Source: Schaalia sp. ORNL0103 (lineage in GTDB: Bacteria; Actinomycetota; Actinomycetes; Actinomycetales; Actinomycetaceae). Taken from it: a stretch of 64,000 nucleotides of DNA. A model generated the notes under the pieces. It was not told where the DNA came from. It made no database searches and saw only the letters and a list, made by a program, of their open reading frames with translations. Of this stretch, positions 27,855-35,880 are shown in pieces (positions within the stretch are counted from its first letter, which is position 1; each line of letters opens with the position of its first letter). The DNA lies in the NCBI RefSeq assembly GCF_019429565.1, contig NZ_JAHXSA010000001.1, positions 620,001 through 684,000 on the forward strand, in the 5' to 3' direction. A program made the translations under genes and the position numbers.

Positions 27855-28819
27855 AACGTGTCGTTGTCGCCGGTCGGTGGGATGGGGGAGTTCCCGCCGC
27901 GCCGACCGGCGAGGCGCTCGACGCCATCCGCCGGGGTGTCGTAGCCGGCGCTTCGGAGCCGACAGTGCTCACGGCTCCGTTCGGAACCGGACCCACCTTC
28001 GACGAGGCCGTGGCTGCGTTGGGTTCCCAGGCCTCGTTCGTGCGCGTGCCCACCCAGGCCTCGTCGTCGCGCGAGGCGGGCGAGCGCGTGGCGGATGCAC
28101 TCCGCAACGGCGGCACCGTGATTGTCGAAGGTGGACATAATTCCTCTCCCGATTGCGGCGTCGGGTTTCTCGAAGGTCTCCTGGATGTCCCCAGCATCGA
28201 TCCGAGGCAACCTGAGGCATTCGCCGATGCCCTCACGCGCGCGCAGAGCCTCGTGGCCGAAGCGGGTGTGGACCTCGTGTGCGCGGCTTCGACCCAGCGC
28301 CCGCTTTTGGGCCTCGACTCGGTGCTCGCCGTTGCTCCAGATCTGGAGCCGATTGAGGCACAGGACACCGCTCTTACTGCCGCTCTCACGCAGGCGTTCG
28401 CCCATCGTCCGCTCGGGCGCCACCAGCTGCTCGACGGAGCGGACGTGCACCCGGCACGCCAGCGTGGTTCCGGCGCTGGCGGCGGCGTTGGAGCCGTCAT
28501 TGCGGCCATCGGTGGGCGCATCGCATCGACGGGGGATCTTTTGTCGTCGCTACTGGGCTTGGAAGCGATCATCGATGGCGTCGATCTCGTGATCGTCGCC
28601 GAGCCCGAACTGGCCTCCCCGGTGCTCGCTGAGTCGACCCTTGACTGCGTGGCTCGCGTTGCTGCGACGCATGCCCTGCCGGTTGTCGCCATCACCCACA
28701 GGTCCAGCCTGTCGCACTTTGAGAAGGCCGAATGGGGGCTTCACGGTGTCTTTGAGACGGAGGGATCCGTCACGCTCGAAGACGCTGGACGCCGCGTCGC
28801 CCGTACCTGGTTACGCTAA
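27851..28819 (+). CDS. Glycerate kinase family protein (divergent, short)
   Basis: A 322-residue protein that resembles type 2 glycerate kinases (GlxK/GarK). The strongest match is the glycine-rich RGSGAGGGVGAVIAAIGGRI stretch near residue 205, followed by GDLLSSLLGLEAIIDGVDLVI. The N-terminal lobe is reduced; ordinary members have about 375 residues. In mycobacteria a similar gene (Rv2205c, from memory) also lies beside the ErpA gene. Enzymatic activity is therefore uncertain; a changed substrate is possible. GTG start overlaps the M20 stop, so both are translated together. Confidence 0.72.
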   Translation: MKRVVVAGRWDGGVPAAPTGEALDAIRRGVVAGASEPTVLTAPFGTGPTFDEAVAALGSQASFVRVPTQASSSREAGERVADALRNGGTVIVEGGHNSSPDCGVGFLEGLLDVPSIDPRQPEAFADALTRAQSLVAEAGVDLVCAASTQRPLLGLDSVLAVAPDLEPIEAQDTALTAALTQAFAHRPLGRHQLLDGADVHPARQRGSGAGGGVGAVIAAIGGRIASTGDLLSSLLGLEAIIDGVDLVIVAEPELASPVLAESTLDCVARVAATHALPVVAITHRSSLSHFEKAEWGLHGVFETEGSVTLEDAGRRVARTWLR

Positions 28820-28871
28820 GCGCGCACTCCACCCGTGGCGCAGGGCGCCTGCGGGGGAGTAGTGTGTCAAG

Positions 28872-28887
28872 CGAATACATCTATTCG
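28872..28887. promoter_or_regulatory. Inverted repeat upstream of erpA
   Basis: CGAATA-CATC-TATTCG is a perfect inverted repeat 18-33 nt before the erpA ATG, at the position expected for the -10 region or transcription start. It is a candidate operator; it does not match the IdeR/DtxR consensus. Confidence 0.45.
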
Positions 28888-28904
28888 TCACGAAAAGGAG
28901 CATC

Positions 28905-29258
28905 ATGTCCGAGTCCGCAATTCAGGCTCCCACCCACGAGGTCATCCTCACCGACGTCGCCGCTGCGAAGGTCAAGAGCCTCCTCGAGCAGGAGGGTCGC
29001 GATGACCTGCGCCTGCGCATTGCCGTTCAGCCGGGCGGCTGCTCCGGCCTGATCTACCAGCTGTACTTCGACGATCGCACGCTCGACGGCGACGCGATTC
29101 GTTCCTTCGACGGCGTCGAGGTCGTCGTCGACCGCATGAGCGTGCCCTACCTGAGCGGTGCCACGATCGACTTCGCTGACACGATTGAGCGTCAGGGCTT
29201 CACGATCGATAACCCGAACGCCCAGAACACCTGCGCCTGCGGTGAGTCCTTCCACTGA
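28905..29258 (+). CDS. erpA: Iron-sulfur cluster insertion protein ErpA (A-type carrier)
   Basis: A 117-residue HesB/IscA-family protein that carries and inserts Fe-S clusters into apoenzymes. The three ligand cysteines are in place: QPGGCSGLIYQ near residue 44 and the C-terminal pair in NTCACGESF near 112-114. ATG follows AAAAGGAGCATC. As in mycobacteria (Rv2204c, from memory), it is next to the glycerate-kinase-like gene. Its upstream inverted repeat suggests separate control from the M20 operon. Confidence 0.93.
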   Translation: MSESAIQAPTHEVILTDVAAAKVKSLLEQEGRDDLRLRIAVQPGGCSGLIYQLYFDDRTLDGDAIRSFDGVEVVVDRMSVPYLSGATIDFADTIERQGFTIDNPNAQNTCACGESFH

Positions 29259-29277
29259 GCAGAAAGAACACCATCTC

Positions 29278-30279
29278 ATGATGTCCTCTCTGCGCCGCTT
29301 CGGTGCCCTCGCCGGCGCAGCCGCGCTTGTCCTCGGACTCGCGGCATGCACTGACGCGACCTCGTCGTCTACGTCTTCCGCCCCCGCGGACATCGATTAC
29401 TCCGCCTGCTCGACGGACGATTCCGCCGAACAGGTCGCGAACGTTGACCGTAGCGGCAAGGGTAACTTCCCGGCTGTCTCCGGTGACGACACCCCCGTGA
29501 TCGCCGCAGGCAAGGGAAGCGAGCCGACCGACAAGGTCCTTGTCAAGACCCTCAAGCAGGGTGACGGAGCGGTCGTGTGCCCGGGCGCGACGATCAAGGC
29601 GAACTACGTGGGCGCCCTGTGGGACGGCACCGTTTTTGACTCGTCCTACCAGCGCGGCGAGGCCAGCGAGTTCTCCCTTAACCAGGTCGTCAAGGGCTGG
29701 ACCTACGGCCTGGCGCACACCCACGTCGGCGATCGCGTCGAGCTCGTGATTCCGGCCTCTCTCGGCTACGGCGACCGGGCGAATGCAAAGATTCCCGCTA
29801 ACTCGACCCTCGTCTTTGTCGTGGATATCGTGGGCGTCGCGACGCAGGACGTCGCAGATGACTCCGTTCTCAGCAGTGGAGTCGCGACCGACGAGGAGCT
29901 TCCCGCGGGGATCACCGTTTCCGGTGACCCCGGCGCCGAGCCCACCCTGACGATCGACGAAAGCGTTGCTGCCCCCACCGAGCAGAAGATGTACACGATT
30001 TACAAGGGCACGGGAGAGGCGCTGACCTCTGATCAGACTGTCCTGTACAAGCAGGTCGTTGGTGGTTTTGGCGCTAAGGGCCAGACTCAGTCGTCGTGGA
30101 GCCAGGAACCTCTTGAGGCTCCCGTCGCGCAGGCTGATCTCGTGGGAGTGACCGTGGGATCGCGCATCCTCATCGTGGCCCCGATCCCGCCTCAGGAAGC
30201 GCAGTCCGGCCAGGAGGCGACCCCCACGCAGGCGACGGTCTTCGTCGTCGACATCGTGGGTACTTCTTCGATGCAGTAA
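29278..30279 (+). CDS. FKBP-type peptidyl-prolyl isomerase lipoprotein
   Basis: A 333-residue exported foldase. It has a lipoprotein signal (LVLGLAAC, lipid-modified cysteine near residue 24) and a Ser/Thr linker. The FKBP domain spans about 85-185 (TIKANYVGALWDGTVFDSSY, VKGWTYGLAHTHVGDRVELVIP, GYGDRANAKIPANSTLVF). A second, degenerate FKBP-like region follows at 230-333 and ends FVVDIVG. The protein should help proteins fold outside the membrane. Two adjacent ATG codons at 29278 and 29281 can start it; the ribosome site AGAAAGA is weak. It begins 19 bp after erpA, in the place where mycobacteria carry cytochrome oxidase genes. Confidence 0.93.
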   Translation: MMSSLRRFGALAGAAALVLGLAACTDATSSSTSSAPADIDYSACSTDDSAEQVANVDRSGKGNFPAVSGDDTPVIAAGKGSEPTDKVLVKTLKQGDGAVVCPGATIKANYVGALWDGTVFDSSYQRGEASEFSLNQVVKGWTYGLAHTHVGDRVELVIPASLGYGDRANAKIPANSTLVFVVDIVGVATQDVADDSVLSSGVATDEELPAGITVSGDPGAEPTLTIDESVAAPTEQKMYTIYKGTGEALTSDQTVLYKQVVGGFGAKGQTQSSWSQEPLEAPVAQADLVGVTVGSRILIVAPIPPQEAQSGQEATPTQATVFVVDIVGTSSMQ

Positions 30280-30301
30280 CCGCGTCACGGCCTTGGTCGA
30301 C

Positions 30302-30340
30302 GGTAGCGGGCGGCTCCCAGTGGGGGAGCCGCCCGCTACC
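30302..30340 (+). terminator. Terminator after the FKBP gene
   Basis: A 17-bp perfect G/C-rich stem (GGTAGCGGGCGGCTCCC and complement) with a 5-nt loop begins 22 bp after the stop. TAGAAT just after it (30344-30349) is the probable -10 box of the next operon. Confidence 0.85.
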
Positions 30341-30394
30341 CGTTAGAATGGGGTCATCGCGTCGATTTGGCCGACATATGCAAGGAGAGCTTCC

Positions 30395-30787
30395 ATGAGT
30401 GAAGAAACCGTCACTATCCTGGTTTTCAGCGACGACAAGGATCGCCGTCACGCCGTCGTCAACGGCATTGGCCTGCGTGCTTCCAAGGACACGCCCCGCA
30501 TCGAGTGGGTCGAGGCCGCAACCGGTTTCGGCGTTCGCGATGCGTTCGATCAGCAGGATTTTGCGTTGCTGATCCTCGACGCTGAGGCGAAGAAGGAAGG
30601 CGGCATGTCCATCGCTCAGGACCTGCGCGAGACCCGTGACGGCGTTCCCCCGATCGTTTTCCTGACCGCCCGCGCCCAGGACGAGTGGCTGGCTACGTGG
30701 GCCGGAGCAGCCGCCGTCGTGGCCGATCCGATCGACCCGATCATTCTTCAGGAGACCGTCGCCGACGTGCTGCGCGGAGCCAAGTGA
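30395..30787 (+). CDS. Receiver-like protein (response-regulator fold)
   Basis: A 130-residue stand-alone protein with the receiver fold. The acidic pair is visible in VFSDDKDRRH near residue 13, the would-be phosphoacceptor in LLILDAEAKKEGG near 57, and the Thr in VFLTARAQ near 88. The conserved lysine that normally follows beta-5 is replaced: the sequence reads AVVADPIDP where KP is expected. There is no output domain. It may be a phosphorylation-independent adaptor. AAGGAGAGC precedes the ATG, and the stop overlaps trpD by one base. Confidence 0.78.
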   Translation: MSEETVTILVFSDDKDRRHAVVNGIGLRASKDTPRIEWVEAATGFGVRDAFDQQDFALLILDAEAKKEGGMSIAQDLRETRDGVPPIVFLTARAQDEWLATWAGAAAVVADPIDPIILQETVADVLRGAK

Positions 30788-31842
30788 TGGCCACGCAGGA
30801 GTGGGCACCGATTATTGCTGCCCTCACCGCCGGAGAGAGCCTCGACTACGGCCAGGCGTACTGGCTGATGGACCAGGTCATGAGCGGCGAACTCGGCGAG
30901 GCTCGTCTCGCGTCGTTCCTCACCGCGATGGCCATCAAGGGCGCCACGGTCGATGAGATCCACGGCCTGGCCGACGGCATGCAGGATCATGCGGCGCACG
31001 TCGAGCTGCCCAGTCGTGCTCTAGACATCGTGGGTACGGGTGGAGACGGATACAAGACCGTCAACATTTCGACGATGTCCGCCATCGTGCTCGCCGCGAT
31101 GGGGATCCCGCTCGTCAAGCACGGTAACCGTGCATCGACGTCGAAGTCTGGCTCCGCGGACGTTATCGAGGCGCTCGGTGTCAACCTTGACCTCGATGCC
31201 GACGCGCTGCGCCGCGTCTTTGACGAGGTTGGCATCGCGTTCCTTTTCGCGAACAAGATGCATCCGTCGATGCGCTTTGCGGCCCCCGTGCGCCGCTCTC
31301 TCGGCTTCCCGACGGCGTTCAACGTGCTGGGGCCGCTGACCAACCCGGCACGCGTGCAGGCCTGCGCGATTGGTGCGTCTCGCGAGGAGAACGCGCGTCT
31401 CATGGCGGGCGTGTACGCGTCGCGCGGGCTCAGCGCACTCGTGTTCCGCGGCGCGAACACCGGCCTCGACGAGCTGACGACGACCGACGCCAATCAGATC
31501 TGGCTCGTGTCGGGTGGAGCGGTTGTGGAAACCGTGTTCGATGCGCGCGAATCCCTGGGCATGGCCTCCTCCTCGATTGAGGACCTCGCGGGTGGCGAGG
31601 CGGCCGAGAACGCGGCCGTCGCTCGCGACGTCTTGTCGGGCGGTGGGGCGGACGCGGTTCGCGACGCCGTCGCCCTCAACGTCGGAGCCGGCATCCTGGC
31701 CTGGGAGGGCCTGGAGAACCCTGTGACGCGCTCCGATTTCGAGCCTCGCATGCGCGGCGCTGTCGAGCGCGCCCTGGCGGCGTTGGCCGACGGTTCGGGC
31801 GCTCGACTCATCGAGCGTTGGGTGGCTGCTTCGAACGCGTAA
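30787..31842 (+). CDS. trpD: Anthranilate phosphoribosyltransferase
   Basis: TrpD joins anthranilate and PRPP in the second step of tryptophan synthesis. The 351 residues contain the PRPP loop GTGGDGYKTVNISTMSA near residue 80, KHGNRASTSKSGSADV near 107 and the anthranilate-site HPSMRFAAPVRRSLG near 157. The ATG at 30787 overlaps the stop of the receiver-like gene. No other trp gene is in the window; trpD standing alone next to the DEDDh/GIY-YIG nuclease gene is also the mycobacterial order. It converges on that gene with a 14-bp gap. Confidence 0.95.
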   Translation: MATQEWAPIIAALTAGESLDYGQAYWLMDQVMSGELGEARLASFLTAMAIKGATVDEIHGLADGMQDHAAHVELPSRALDIVGTGGDGYKTVNISTMSAIVLAAMGIPLVKHGNRASTSKSGSADVIEALGVNLDLDADALRRVFDEVGIAFLFANKMHPSMRFAAPVRRSLGFPTAFNVLGPLTNPARVQACAIGASREENARLMAGVYASRGLSALVFRGANTGLDELTTTDANQIWLVSGGAVVETVFDARESLGMASSSIEDLAGGEAAENAAVARDVLSGGGADAVRDAVALNVGAGILAWEGLENPVTRSDFEPRMRGAVERALAALADGSGARLIERWVAASNA

Positions 31843-31856
31843 GAGAAATGCCTGCG

Positions 31857-33590
31857 TCAGGTGCGCGGGTCGTGACGCTGCTGGGCGGTTGCGTGGGCTA
31901 AAAGCTCGCGCAGCCGCCCGTCGCGTAGCGGGCTGTCGACGGGCTGCGCCCAGGGGAGGGAGCCGTTCCATTCGACGAGGCGTGTCCCTTCGCGGCACAG
32001 CTCGGCGCACAGGAGTGACGTCTCCGCCCACGAGGCGACGGATGCGGCCATCCCACCGGTCTCGATCGGCTCCGTGGAGGTCAGAACATCGATCCACGGC
32101 GACGGGTCGGAGCGCGGGGGCACGACGACCGAACTGAGGTGGCGGCCGTAAGAGGCGACATGCAGAATCCAGCCGAGTTCTCCACCGTCGCGACGCGCGC
32201 CCCAGACGATACGCGGGGCCGCCAGGATGGGGCGCATGGTGGAGCGCTCGACACCCGCGATGTAGGCGCTCAGTTCGTCGCGCGCTCCAGCCGCCGCCTC
32301 GAACAGCCCCTGTGTGGACAGGCGCTCCATCAGAGAAGTGAGCGCGTTTGGCACCGCTAATGACGAGGCTTCCACGGCCTCGTCGACGATGGTGCCCGAG
32401 GAGTCGTGATCGGCCTGGGCGAGGACCCGCTCGATCGCTCCTGCAGCCCGCTGTGCGTGCGCGCGCGTCCCGAAGGGACCGAGGGCGCGGGGCAGGTCGT
32501 CGAGCGTCACGGACGGAACGACGCGGGGGCGACCGGCCTCGGCGATAACCCAGTGCTGGGATCCCTGACGCCTCGACGCGGAGTTGTAGGGCGGGGCGAG
32601 GGCCTTGATGTCGCGCAGTTCTCGGATCCTCGCCTCGAGAATTGAGGCGGTCGGATAGGGGCGCACTCCCGCGGCCAGGGACACCATGCGCTGCACCTTC
32701 GGGCGCTTTTCTGCTTTCGTGTAGTAACTGCCCACGCGCGACTTCAGGGACGAGGCCGACCCCACGTAGAGGGTGTCTCCCGCGGTATCGATGAAGTGAT
32801 AGACCCCGGGAGAGGTTGGCAGGTCCGTGACGAAGTCGGGCGTTGATGGGCGCCGCGCCGGAGCCTGATCCGTCAACACGATCAGGTCCTCCACATCGGT
32901 CGCGCCAGCTACGGCGAGCAGGTCGATGAATCCCAGGAGGATCTCTGCCGTCGCGCGCGCGTCTCCGAGTGCTCGGTGCTCGGGAACGGTGGTGGTACCG
33001 AAGTAGGAGGCGACCGTGCCCAGTTTGTGGTTGCGCACGAGCGGGCGTGGCAGGGCGAGCCGAGCGAGTGCCAACGTATCGACGACGCGCACGCGCGGCC
33101 ACGGGCGCGCACACGTGCGGGCCGCACGGCGGAGGAAGCCCACGTCAAAGGACGCGTTGTGCGCAACGATGACGGGGGAATCCGAAGCTCCAAGGCCTGA
33201 CCACTCCATGAAGCGTTCCAGAACGGATGCGATCGGGTCCGCGTCGGCCACCATCGCGGGAGTGATGCCGGTCAGAGATGTGATAAACGGTGGAATCGGA
33301 CGCGAGGGCTTCACGAGGGAAGAAAACTCGTCCACGACTGCTCCGTCGCGGACGCGCACAGCGCCGATCTCAGTAATTTCTGCGCCTGCCCCCAGGCCTG
33401 TCGTCTCGAGGTCGACGACGACCCAATGCCCGCCCGAGGCCGGCGTCCCGACGGCATCGAGGCTGGGTTGAAGCTCCACCGACGAGGCCCTCGACAGGGC
33501 CGCAGAGACCGCTGATCGAGCGAAAGGACGAGCCGATTCGCCGGGCGCTATGGTTTCCCCACAATCGCGCACGGGAGTTCGTTTCGTCAT
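31857..33590 (-). CDS. DEDDh exonuclease / GIY-YIG endonuclease fusion protein
   Basis: A 577-residue nuclease. Residues about 50-225 form a DnaQ-like 3'-5' exonuclease: Exo I VVDLETTGLG near 58, Exo II IVAHNASFDVGFL near 140 and Exo III HRALGDARATA near 205, with all four acidic residues and the His present. Residues about 265-345 form a UvrC/Cho-type GIY-YIG domain (PGVYHFIDTAGDTLYVGSA). The C-terminal 200 residues show no motif I know. Similar fusions occur across actinobacteria (Rv2191 in my memory) and are thought to act in DNA repair. TAGTAT ends 7 nt before the ATG, so translation is probably leaderless. Confidence 0.9.
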   Translation of the reverse strand: MTKRTPVRDCGETIAPGESARPFARSAVSAALSRASSVELQPSLDAVGTPASGGHWVVVDLETTGLGAGAEITEIGAVRVRDGAVVDEFSSLVKPSRPIPPFITSLTGITPAMVADADPIASVLERFMEWSGLGASDSPVIVAHNASFDVGFLRRAARTCARPWPRVRVVDTLALARLALPRPLVRNHKLGTVASYFGTTTVPEHRALGDARATAEILLGFIDLLAVAGATDVEDLIVLTDQAPARRPSTPDFVTDLPTSPGVYHFIDTAGDTLYVGSASSLKSRVGSYYTKAEKRPKVQRMVSLAAGVRPYPTASILEARIRELRDIKALAPPYNSASRRQGSQHWVIAEAGRPRVVPSVTLDDLPRALGPFGTRAHAQRAAGAIERVLAQADHDSSGTIVDEAVEASSLAVPNALTSLMERLSTQGLFEAAAGARDELSAYIAGVERSTMRPILAAPRIVWGARRDGGELGWILHVASYGRHLSSVVVPPRSDPSPWIDVLTSTEPIETGGMAASVASWAETSLLCAELCREGTRLVEWNGSLPWAQPVDSPLRDGRLRELLAHATAQQRHDPRT

Positions 33591-33648
33591 ACAGTTGATA
33601 CTAATTCGTTCGCGCGCTCGCGCGCCCGTCGAGACTTCAGGAGTGACA

Positions 33649-34461
33649 GTGGCGTTCTATCAGGCTCTCAAGGCGACCGGCAGCCCCATTCTGAAGGCGG
33701 CCTATCACCCGTGGATCCGAGGCAAGGAGAACATTCCCGCCGAGGGACCCGCTATCCTCGCGTCCAACCACAACGCCGTGTGGGACTCGGTATTCCTGCC
33801 GATGATGCTTGACCGTGAGGTCGTTTTCATGGGTAAGGCCGACTACTTTACGGGCACGGGTCTCAAGGGGTGGATGACAAAGGAATTCATGCGCGCCGTC
33901 GGCACCATCCCCGTTGACCGCACCGGCGGACGCGCTTCGGAGGCGGCACTGAAAGCGGGACTGAAGCGACTGCGCGAGGGCGAGCTCTTCGGCATCTACC
34001 CAGAGGGTACCCGCAGCCCCGACGGGCGGCTGTACCGTGGCAAGACCGGCGTCGCGCGCCTCGCACTCCTGTCCGGCGCCCCCGTTATCCCGGTGGCCAT
34101 GATCGGCACCCATGCGGCGCAGCCCATTGGCCAGAAGATTCCCTCGCGCACGAACATCGGCATGGTGATCGGTGAGCCCCTGGACTTCTCGCGCTACCGT
34201 GGCCTCGACAAGGACCGCTACGTCCTGCGTGCGATCACCGACGAGATCATGTACAACCTGATGCTCCTGTCTGGCCAGGAGTACGTGGACCTGTACGCCG
34301 CCGACGTGAAGGCTCAGCTGGCAGCCGAGGGCGCTTTCGAGGGTCCCGTGCCCTCCAACGGCCGGCCCGCGCCCGGTGGGCGCACCGCCCCCGAGGTGCC
34401 CGTTCCGACCGCTCCCGAGGAGGAGGGCAGCGAGGACGAGAAGGCCTCGGACAAGGAGTAA
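33649..34461 (+). CDS. 1-acyl-sn-glycerol-3-phosphate acyltransferase (PlsC-like)
   Basis: A 270-residue membrane-bound acyltransferase of phospholipid synthesis. The HX4D catalytic motif is SNHNAVWDSVF near residue 40, the acceptor motif is YPEGTRSPDG near 117, and PVIPVAMIGTH follows near 147. No clear membrane helix is present, so it is probably peripheral. The last 40 residues are a Pro/Glu-rich low-complexity tail. The GTG at 33649 with AGGAG five bases before it sets the start; the open frame upstream crosses the divergent promoter of the nuclease gene. Confidence 0.9.
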   Translation: MAFYQALKATGSPILKAAYHPWIRGKENIPAEGPAILASNHNAVWDSVFLPMMLDREVVFMGKADYFTGTGLKGWMTKEFMRAVGTIPVDRTGGRASEAALKAGLKRLREGELFGIYPEGTRSPDGRLYRGKTGVARLALLSGAPVIPVAMIGTHAAQPIGQKIPSRTNIGMVIGEPLDFSRYRGLDKDRYVLRAITDEIMYNLMLLSGQEYVDLYAADVKAQLAAEGAFEGPVPSNGRPAPGGRTAPEVPVPTAPEEEGSEDEKASDKE

Positions 34462-34521
34462 CAGGGCCGGGCCGTCACCGATGGTTGGTGCGTGCAATCG
34501 CGTTTCGTGGGACGGGCGTCC

Positions 34522-34552
34522 TTGGCGAAACGTGATGTGGGCCGGGTAGAAT
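34522..34552 (+). promoter_or_regulatory. Promoter of the PPi-phosphofructokinase gene
   Basis: TTGGCG (34522-34527), a 19-bp spacer and TAGAAT (34547-34552). This gives a leader of about 55 nt before the ATG at 34614. The spacer is longer than ideal. Confidence 0.5.
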
Positions 34553-34613
34553 GAACTGTGCCCTGCGCACGCGCGCGGGCCCGTACCTAACCAACCTGAG
34601 AAAGGTGACATTC

Positions 34614-35831
34614 ATGTCGGTCCGTCGTGTTGCCCTGCTGACCGCAGGTGGCTTCGCCCCGTGCCTGTCCTCCGCCGTCGGTGGACTCATCGAGCGCTAC
34701 AACGAAATTGATCCCACGGTTGAGATCATCGCTTACCAGAACGGCTACCACGGCCTGCTCACCGGCAACTACGTGCTGGTGGACGAGGAAGCGCGCAAGC
34801 ACGCCGCCGTCCTGCACCGCTTCGGCGGCTCCCCGATCGGTAACTCCCGCGTCAAGCTGACGAACAAGAAGAACCTGGTCGAGCGCGGCCTCGTGTCCGA
34901 GGATGAGGATCCGCTGCAGAAGGCCGCCGAGCAGCTGCGCGCCGACGGCGTCGACGTCCTGCACACCATCGGTGGCGACGACACCAACACGACGGCCGCC
35001 GACCTGGCCGCCTACCTGGAGGAGCACGACTACCACCTGACCGTCGTGGGCCTGCCCAAGACGATCGACAACGACGTTGTGCCGATCCGCCAGTCCCTGG
35101 GTGCATGGACCGCCGCTGAAGAGGTCTCCGAGTACTCCCAGAACGTCATCGGCGAGCACCGCTCCAACCCGCGCATGCTCATCATCCACGAGATCATGGG
35201 CCGCCACTGCGGTTGGCTGACGGCCGCCGGTTCGAAGTGCTACCACGACTGGCTGAAGACCCAGGAGTGGGTGCCCTCGATCGGCCTGTCGCAGGAGCGT
35301 TGGGACATCCACGCCATCTTCCTGCCCGAGATGAAGATCGACCTGGACGCCGAGGCTGCGCGCCTGAAGGCCATCATGGATGAGCAGGGCAACGTCAACA
35401 TCTTCCTGTCCGAGGGCGCCGGCGTCCCCGAGATCATCGCGGAGATCGAGGCTGCCGGTGGCGAGGTCCAGCGTGACCCCTTCGGTCACGTCAAGCTCGA
35501 CACGATCAACCCCGGCCAGTGGTTCGCCAAGCAGTTCGCCGAGAAGATCGACGCCGAGAAGGTCATGGTCCAGAAGTCGGGCTACTTCTCGCGTTCCTCG
35601 CGTGCCAATGCCGACGACCTGCGTCTCATCAAGTCGATGACCGACCTCGCCGTCGAGTGCGCCTTCAAGGGCGAGTCCGGCGTTATCGGCCACGACGAGG
35701 AGGACGGCGACCGCCTGAAGGCCATCCCGTTCCCGCGCATCGCGGGCGGCAAGCCCTTCGACATCTCCCAGCCCTGGTTCCTCGAGATGATGGCCGAGAT
35801 CGGCCAGACCGTCGAGCCTGCCGGCGAGTGA
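34614..35831 (+). CDS. pfp: Pyrophosphate-dependent 6-phosphofructokinase
   Basis: This 405-residue glycolytic enzyme phosphorylates fructose 6-phosphate. The donor can be judged from two positions: GGDDTNTTA near residue 122 has Asp where ATP enzymes have Gly, and LPKTIDNDV near 147 has Lys in place of Gly. Both mark PPi users and make the reaction reversible. MGRHCGWLTAAG near 200 binds substrate. ATG is preceded by GAAAGGTGACATTC. Use of PPi saves ATP in a fermentative cell. No second phosphofructokinase is in the window. The donor assignment rests on known family rules, not assay. Confidence 0.92.
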   Translation: MSVRRVALLTAGGFAPCLSSAVGGLIERYNEIDPTVEIIAYQNGYHGLLTGNYVLVDEEARKHAAVLHRFGGSPIGNSRVKLTNKKNLVERGLVSEDEDPLQKAAEQLRADGVDVLHTIGGDDTNTTAADLAAYLEEHDYHLTVVGLPKTIDNDVVPIRQSLGAWTAAEEVSEYSQNVIGEHRSNPRMLIIHEIMGRHCGWLTAAGSKCYHDWLKTQEWVPSIGLSQERWDIHAIFLPEMKIDLDAEAARLKAIMDEQGNVNIFLSEGAGVPEIIAEIEAAGGEVQRDPFGHVKLDTINPGQWFAKQFAEKIDAEKVMVQKSGYFSRSSRANADDLRLIKSMTDLAVECAFKGESGVIGHDEEDGDRLKAIPFPRIAGGKPFDISQPWFLEMMAEIGQTVEPAGE

Positions 35832-35880
35832 GTCGCTTCGCGTGATTCCTTCGATCACTCCCGGACGCGGCGGAGAGCCT

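Noticed and set aside
30344-30787. Tryptophan attenuator before trpD
   Set aside because: trpD is preceded by a coupled receiver-like gene, and no leader peptide with tandem Trp codons is present.
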